64,000 nt of DNA. Origin: JAWLHU01 sp049324875. GTDB lineage: Bacteria; Bacillota; Sulfobacillia; Symbiobacteriales; Symbiobacteriaceae. Every line of letters begins with the position of its first letter. Within the stretch, counting starts at the first letter, position 1. Positions 59,722 to 64,000 of the stretch are shown in pieces. The stretch lies in contig JBMONC010000053.1 in assembly GCA_049324875.1 (NCBI GenBank), positions 211,067 to 275,066 of the forward strand, read 5' to 3'. Under the pieces are notes generated by a model. The model saw only the letters and a list, made by a program, of their open reading frames with translations. It had not been told where the DNA came from and ran no database searches. The position numbers were made by a program, and so were the translations under genes.

Positions 59722-59735
59722 GTTCGACATCGAAC
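59722..59735. promoter_or_regulatory. Operator candidate for the DeoR-type repressor
   Basis: GTTCGACATCGAAC is a perfect inverted repeat of GTTCGA with a two-base centre. A second GTTCGAAC palindrome lies at 59781-59788, 59 bases away, and degenerate CCGAAC half-sites near 59821-59840. All lie between the divergent repressor and sugar genes. Confidence 0.6.
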
Positions 59736-59911
59736 TTACTTACTCCTCTAAACCGGTCATTGTGCCGGAATTTCTTTCGCGTTCGAACATGATTTTTCGG
59801 AAGGGAAACTGACAATCCTGCCGAATGTTTCACTCCGAACACGATCAGGCCGGGTTTCGGAACCAAACTTCCAGGTGCGGATTGCGAACCCCGGACGGGA
59901 GGTTGCGGGAG

Positions 59912-60760
59912 ATGCCGCTCGTTACAGGTCTGGAGATCCTGAAAGAGGCGCAGCGCGGCCGGTATGGCGTGGGGGCGTTCAACTGCCACACGCTGGACAT
60001 GATCACCGCTGTGGTGGAGGTAGCCGTGCAGGAGGGCGCTCCGGTCATCCTCCAGTTCACAGAGGGGTCGATCAGGAGCAACGGGTGGAGCTACATCAGC
60101 GCCGTGGCTCGGGAGGCGGCGATCCAGGCGCCGGTCCCAGTCGCGATCCACCTGGACCATGGAGCATCGTTCTCGGTGGTGATGCAGGCGATCCGCCATG
60201 GGTTCACCTCGGTGATGATCGACGGCTCCGAATCGAGCTACGCGGAGAATGTGGCCCTGACCCGGCGTGTCGTGGAAGCGGCCCACCTGGCCGGCGTGAC
60301 GGTGGAGGCCGAGATCGGTCACGTGGGCGGTGTGGAGGATGATCAGGGGAGCCAGCACGGCTGGTTGACCGACCCGGAGGACGCCCGGCGCTTCTGGCAG
60401 GAGGCCGGCATGGACTACCTGGCCACCGCTTTCGGAACCGCACATGGCTGGTACAAGGAGGAGCCGAAGCTCGACTTCCCCCGGCTCCGCCGGATCCGGG
60501 AGTTGGTCGACGCCCCGCTGGTGATGCACGGGGGCTCCGGCGTCCCGGCTGAGCAGGTCCGCGAGGCGATCGCTGCGGGGATCGCCAAGATCAACGTGGC
60601 CACGGAGTTGAAGGACGCCTGGGCCCAGGCCCTGCGGCAGACGCTGGAGCGGCTCCCCGGCGAGTCCGACCCCCGCAAGTTGCTGGCCCCGTCTCGGGCG
60701 GCGGTCCAGGATGTGGTACGTGAGAAGATCCGGCTGTTTGGCTCCAACGGAAGGGCCTGA
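59912..60760 (+). CDS. Class II fructose/tagatose-bisphosphate aldolase family protein
   Basis: A 282-residue zinc-dependent aldolase of the FbaA/GatY/KbaY/IolJ group. The catalytic zinc region is HLDHGASF, the following motif VMIDGSESSYAENVALTRRVV is typical, and the C-terminal motif MHGGSGVPAEQVREAIAAGIAKINVATELKDA binds phosphate and Na+. ATG 59912 follows GGGAGGTTGCGGG. With the downstream isomerase and kinases it would split a ketose bisphosphate; tagatose- or fructose-type substrate cannot be fixed from sequence. Confidence 0.9.
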   Translation: MPLVTGLEILKEAQRGRYGVGAFNCHTLDMITAVVEVAVQEGAPVILQFTEGSIRSNGWSYISAVAREAAIQAPVPVAIHLDHGASFSVVMQAIRHGFTSVMIDGSESSYAENVALTRRVVEAAHLAGVTVEAEIGHVGGVEDDQGSQHGWLTDPEDARRFWQEAGMDYLATAFGTAHGWYKEEPKLDFPRLRRIRELVDAPLVMHGGSGVPAEQVREAIAAGIAKINVATELKDAWAQALRQTLERLPGESDPRKLLAPSRAAVQDVVREKIRLFGSNGRA

Positions 60761-60793
60761 GTCGGGCGTAACAGGTGAAAGGAGTCTTGATCG

Positions 60794-61870
60794 GTGAGCT
60801 CACCCGTAAACCTGAATGATGCCGTTGCAATTCGTGCGCTGGACACGTTGCAGATGATCGATCTGACCCTGGACTACCCGCAGCAGTTCCGGAAGGGGCT
60901 CTCCCTGGGGATGAGCTTCCCGTTGCCCGCCCGCCCGGAGCGGGTGGATGAGGTGGTGCTGCTGGGCACCGGCGGCGGCTCGGCCGCCAGTGCCAACCTG
61001 ATTCGCTCCTACCTTCACGACCGGTGCCAGGTGCCGATCATCTCGGTCCAGGGCTACAACGCCCCGGCCTACGTCGACCAGCACTCGATCGTCATCGCCA
61101 TCAGCCACTCGGGCAAGACCGAGGAGATCCTCTCCAGCGCCTCGCAGGCGCTGGCCAAGGGCGCCCTGGTGATCGGCCTGGGGGCGGGCGGCAAGCTCCG
61201 GGAGGTGCTGAGCCAGGCAGGGGCGCCCTACCTGGAGGTGCCCGGCGGCTTCATGCCGCGCATCGCCATCGGCTACATCATGATGCCGATCCTCGCCCTG
61301 CTTCAGCGGTGGGGACTGGCCCCCTCCTTCGCGGCGGAGTTCGACGCCGCCATGGCTGAGCTGGCACGGTTGGCCGGGGAGTATGCCCCCGAGTCCCCGG
61401 TCGAGGCGAATCGGGCCAAGCAGCTGGCGGTCCAGCTGGGACCGTACATCCCCGTGATCTACGGCTTCAGCGACCAGTACGACTCCGTCGCCTGGCGGAT
61501 CAAGAACCAGCTGGGTGAGAACAGCAAGTACATGGCCTTCTGGAACACCATCCCCCACCTGCACCACGACGAGGCGGTGGGCTGGGATATGCAGCCCGAA
61601 CTCTGCCGCTCCCTCGGCTTCCTGCTCCTCCGGGACGACCAGAGCGAGAGCGCCCAGATGCAGAAGCGGTGGGCGGCGACCACCGAGATCCTGACCGAGC
61701 GGATGGGCCGGGTGGAGAGCGTCTGGGCTTCCGGGGAGGGCCGGCTGGCCCGCATGCTCTCGCTGGTGATGCTGGGCGACTTCTTCACGATCTACATGGC
61801 CATTCAGAAAGGGGTCGACCCGACCCCCGTCGCCATCATCGATCTCTTCAAGGCGAAGGTGGGTCAGTGA
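60794..61870 (+). CDS. SIS-domain sugar-phosphate isomerase (PGI/PMI-like)
   Basis: A 358-residue protein with a sugar isomerase (SIS) domain: VVLLGTGGGSAASANLIRSYL, AISHSGKTEEILSSASQAL and GFMPRIAIGYIMMPIL. The C-terminal half contains KNQLGENSKYMAFWNTIPHLHHDEAVGW, resembling bifunctional phosphoglucose/phosphomannose isomerases. GTG 60794 is nine bases after AAAGGAG. It overlaps nothing and is followed after one base by the ROK gene. It probably interconverts an aldose and ketose phosphate in this catabolic route. Confidence 0.85.
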   Translation: MSSPVNLNDAVAIRALDTLQMIDLTLDYPQQFRKGLSLGMSFPLPARPERVDEVVLLGTGGGSAASANLIRSYLHDRCQVPIISVQGYNAPAYVDQHSIVIAISHSGKTEEILSSASQALAKGALVIGLGAGGKLREVLSQAGAPYLEVPGGFMPRIAIGYIMMPILALLQRWGLAPSFAAEFDAAMAELARLAGEYAPESPVEANRAKQLAVQLGPYIPVIYGFSDQYDSVAWRIKNQLGENSKYMAFWNTIPHLHHDEAVGWDMQPELCRSLGFLLLRDDQSESAQMQKRWAATTEILTERMGRVESVWASGEGRLARMLSLVMLGDFFTIYMAIQKGVDPTPVAIIDLFKAKVGQ

Positions 61871-61871
61871 G

Positions 61872-62789
61872 ATGAGCGAGCGCTGTGCCATCGGGTTCGA
61901 TGTCGGTGGAACGAAGATCAACGTTGGACTGGTTGATCAGCGGGGGCACGTGCTCCACAGCCGGCGGATTCCCACCCCTGTGGCGGAAGGGCCGGACGGG
62001 ATCTTCGCGGCCATGCGCTCGCTGATCGACGAACTGCTGCCCCTGGCGGAGGGCCGGGAGGTGGTGGGGATCGGGCTGGGGATGCCGGGCCTGATCGACC
62101 GCCACCGGGGGATCTCGATCCACAGCCCCAACACCGGCTGGTCCAACGTGGATGTCCTCAGCCGGTTCACCGACTACGGCCTACCGCTGGCGATGGAGAA
62201 CGACACCCGCTGCCACGCCGTGGGTGAGCTCCACTTCGGCGCCGGACGAGGCCTGGCGCACTTCGTGCTGCTCACCCTGGGCACGGGTGTCGGCTCCGGC
62301 ATCGTGATGGACGGTCAGCTCTTCCAGGGGGGCAGTGGTCGCCCGGGGGAGATTGGCCACGTGGTTGTGCAGCCCGGCGGGCCGCCCTGCGGCTGCGGCA
62401 ACCGCGGCTGCCTGGAGGCGGTGGTGGGTGGCAAGGCGCTGGGGCTGCGGGCCCGGGCGCTGGGGGTCGCCGACGATACCCGGGACCTGTTTGCCCGGGC
62501 GGCGGGCGGCGATGAGCGGGCCGCTGCCATGGTCGATGAGGTGTGCCGCCACCTGGGCTTCGGGGTCAGCGTCATGGCCAACCTCTTCAACCCGCAGCGG
62601 GTGATCATCGGCGGGGGCATGGCGGCGGCAGGCGATCGGCTCTTGGAGCCCATCCGCCGCTACGCTTACGAGCTGACCATGCCGGGGATCCGGGAGACCT
62701 ACGACATCGTCCGGGCGGCCCTGGATGAGGAGGCGGGAATCGTGGGCGCCGCGGCGCTCTTCCCGGCGCTCACCTCGCCGGAGCGCTAG
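61872..62789 (+). CDS. ROK family sugar kinase (glucokinase-like)
   Basis: A 305-residue ROK kinase. The N-terminal ATP motif is GFDVGGTKINVGLVD, the catalytic region is ENDTRCHAVGELHFGAG, and the zinc motif is CGCGNRGCLEAVV with the family His in GEIGHVVV. It phosphorylates a hexose (glucose, mannose or allose type) in the cytoplasm. ATG 61872 begins one base after the isomerase stop codon region, within the sugar operon. Confidence 0.93.
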   Translation: MSERCAIGFDVGGTKINVGLVDQRGHVLHSRRIPTPVAEGPDGIFAAMRSLIDELLPLAEGREVVGIGLGMPGLIDRHRGISIHSPNTGWSNVDVLSRFTDYGLPLAMENDTRCHAVGELHFGAGRGLAHFVLLTLGTGVGSGIVMDGQLFQGGSGRPGEIGHVVVQPGGPPCGCGNRGCLEAVVGGKALGLRARALGVADDTRDLFARAAGGDERAAAMVDEVCRHLGFGVSVMANLFNPQRVIIGGGMAAAGDRLLEPIRRYAYELTMPGIRETYDIVRAALDEEAGIVGAAALFPALTSPER

Positions 62790-62801
62790 GGGGTGCGACC
62801 G

Positions 62802-63746
62802 ATGGCAAAGAAGGCCCTGACGGTCACCCTGAACGCCTCTGTTGATACCACTTACTTCGTGGAGGGCTTCCGCATCGGCGAGATCCACTCGGCCCAGGCG
62901 GTCAGCCGGGTCGCGGGTGGCAAGGGCAACAACGTGGCCCGGGTACTGCGTCTGCTTGGGGTAGAGGTGACGGCCACCGGCCTTGCCGGCGGGCGGGCGG
63001 GCAGTTTCCTGGAGGAGTACCTGGAGCGGCTCGGCATCCACCCGGCCTTTGAGCCGATCGCCGGGGAGAGCCGGACCTGCCTCGTCTTCGTGGACAGACA
63101 GGGCCGCACGCTCACCGAGGTGCGGGAGCCAGGGCCGGTCGTCAGCACCGCGGAGGCGGAGCGGTTCCTGCAACGCTTCGCCCGGCTGGCCGGCGAAGCA
63201 GAGGTGGTGGTCCTCTCCGGCTCGCTGCCCCCCGGGCTGCCCGGCGACTTCTATGCCAGGCTTGTGGCGACAGCCCGGCAGGCCGGGGCCTGGGTGGTGT
63301 TGGACTCCAGCGGGGTCGCCCTCCGGGAAGGGTTGACCGCCGGGCCCGATCTGGTGAAGCCGAACCGGGATGAGCTCACCGCCTGGTCGGGCGGTTCGCT
63401 GGAGAGCTCCGGCCAGATTCTGACCGCCGCCGAGCGGATGCGGGAAGGCGGGGCCGGTGCCGTGGCGGTCTCGGTGGGCGCCGAAGGGCTCCTCTACCTG
63501 GGCCCGGAGGGGTCCTGGCAGCTGCAGCCGCCACCCGTCCCCGTCGTGAACCCGGTCGGCAGTGGCGATTCGCTCATCGCCGGGCTGGTGGCCGGCCGGC
63601 TGGAGGGCAGGTCCATGCTGGAGGCGCTCCGCCTCGGGGTGGCCTGCGGCACCGCCAACGCCATGACCGAATCGGTGGCATCGCCGGACCGGCAGACCGT
63701 CGCCCGGCTGGAGGCGGAGATCCAGGTACAGCCGGTCCATCTGTAG
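62802..63746 (+). CDS. PfkB family hexose-phosphate kinase (1-phosphofructokinase-like)
   Basis: A 314-residue PfkB kinase. It has GGKGNNVARVLRLLG near the N-terminus and the catalytic/ATP motif NPVGSGDSLIAGLVAG with the catalytic Asp. The KPNRDEL motif matches FruK/LacC-type enzymes (1-phosphofructokinase or tagatose-6-phosphate kinase). ATG 62802 follows GGGGGTG. It would make the bisphosphate that the class II aldolase at 59912 cleaves. Confidence 0.93.
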   Translation: MAKKALTVTLNASVDTTYFVEGFRIGEIHSAQAVSRVAGGKGNNVARVLRLLGVEVTATGLAGGRAGSFLEEYLERLGIHPAFEPIAGESRTCLVFVDRQGRTLTEVREPGPVVSTAEAERFLQRFARLAGEAEVVVLSGSLPPGLPGDFYARLVATARQAGAWVVLDSSGVALREGLTAGPDLVKPNRDELTAWSGGSLESSGQILTAAERMREGGAGAVAVSVGAEGLLYLGPEGSWQLQPPPVPVVNPVGSGDSLIAGLVAGRLEGRSMLEALRLGVACGTANAMTESVASPDRQTVARLEAEIQVQPVHL

Positions 63747-63819
63747 GGATCCAACTGCTCTGAGAGCATTTGGATAGGCTCCAGAACGATCTGTTCCACA
63801 CATGGAAGGGGGAAGTCTC

Positions 63820-64000
63820 ATGAAAAAGCTCCTGGCTCTGTTGACGGTCTCCGCACTGATCCTGACCGCCTGTGGTGGCTCCAAGAGCAGCACCGGCTCC
63901 AGCTCCTCCAGCTCCGGTTCCGCCTCCGGTGGGAAGCCGAAGATCGGCGTCACCATCTACAAGTACGACGACAACTTCATGTCCTTCGTCCGGCGGGCCA
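63820..64000 (+). CDS. Sugar ABC transporter substrate-binding lipoprotein, N-terminal fragment
   Basis: Sixty codons before the window ends. The signal peptide MKKLLALLTVSALILTACGG has a lipobox (LTAC), followed by a Ser/Gly-rich linker and PKIGVTIYKYDDNFMSFVRRA, the start of a periplasmic-binding-protein domain of the MglB/RbsB type. ATG 63820 follows GGAAGGGGG. It lies in the sugar operon and probably brings in the sugar that the upstream enzymes degrade. Confidence 0.85.
   Translation, partial: MKKLLALLTVSALILTACGGSKSSTGSSSSSSGSASGGKPKIGVTIYKYDDNFMSFVRRA

Overview
The window looks like a chromosomal segment of a high-GC, endospore-forming Firmicute of the Symbiobacterium type (inference from gene content; no database was consulted). 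Codons are strongly GC-biased and there are many GTG/TTG starts. There is a full sporulation block (ywmB, spoIID, spoIIQ, spoIIID, mreB/mbl) and Firmicute RNA switches (cobalamin, S-box). Gene order resembles Bacillus: minJ-ctpB-[M23]-ftsX-ftsE, prfB-secA-hpf-fliW-csrA-comFC. No rRNA, tRNA or CRISPR array was seen. A 100-N assembly gap lies at 29019-29118 inside prfB.

Layout. 0-3 kb: a leftward cobalamin operon (riboswitch, ECF S component, frameshifted ferredoxin, cobQ, cobO running off the edge). 3-8 kb: a tiny membrane peptide, tatA, a dienelactone-hydrolase-like gene, a DinB relic, uvrB, pcrB. 8-12 kb: a peptide ABC transporter (two permeases and a lipoprotein, no ATPase). 12-15.7 kb: a serine-recombinase element that splits a cysteine-rich gene, next to an intact paralogue. 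15.7-21.2 kb: division and wall genes. 21.4-28.7 kb: envelope polymer genes (tagA-like, csaB, murJ, DUF5693). 28.7-37.6 kb: prfB, comER, secA, hpf, fliW, csrA, comFC. 37.6-40.5 kb: S-box/metK, fabZ and a HesB-like gene with an in-frame UGA that looks like selenocysteine. 40.5-43.9 kb: an ABC-2 exporter divergent from a double-HTH MerR protein. 43.9-51.1 kb: a sulfur module (three-subunit molybdopterin oxidoreductase, tandem rhodanese lipoprotein, YedE-type transporter, LysR regulator, TusA). 51.4-55.4 kb: sporulation block. 55.6-58.9 kb: MoxR/VWA pair and two small proteins. 58.9-64 kb: a sugar operon under a DeoR-type repressor, ending in a truncated sugar-binding lipoprotein.

Main discovery. 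Between 12494 and 14760 lies a 2265-bp element encoding a large serine recombinase and a membrane-anchored protein. It is flanked by near-identical 15-bp sites (14/15) with 6-bp inverted arms around a central TG. To its right, a 24-codon fragment on the minus strand has its own ribosome-binding site and a mother-cell (sigma-K-like) promoter. To its left lies the headless 3' part of a cysteine-rich gene. Joining the two at the sites gives a seamless 185-codon reading frame that aligns with the adjacent intact paralogue. This is the architecture of a skin-like intervening element whose excision would rebuild a late sporulation gene. The recombinase sits downstream of the same promoter, so it could be induced at the same time.

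Other points of interest: two in-frame UGA codons with nearby hairpins (HesB-like and molybdopterin subunit), a cluster of DnaA-box-like motifs between hpf and fliW, a tandem MerR regulator, the prfB programmed-frameshift site, and sigma-E-like promoters ahead of spoIIID and spoIID.
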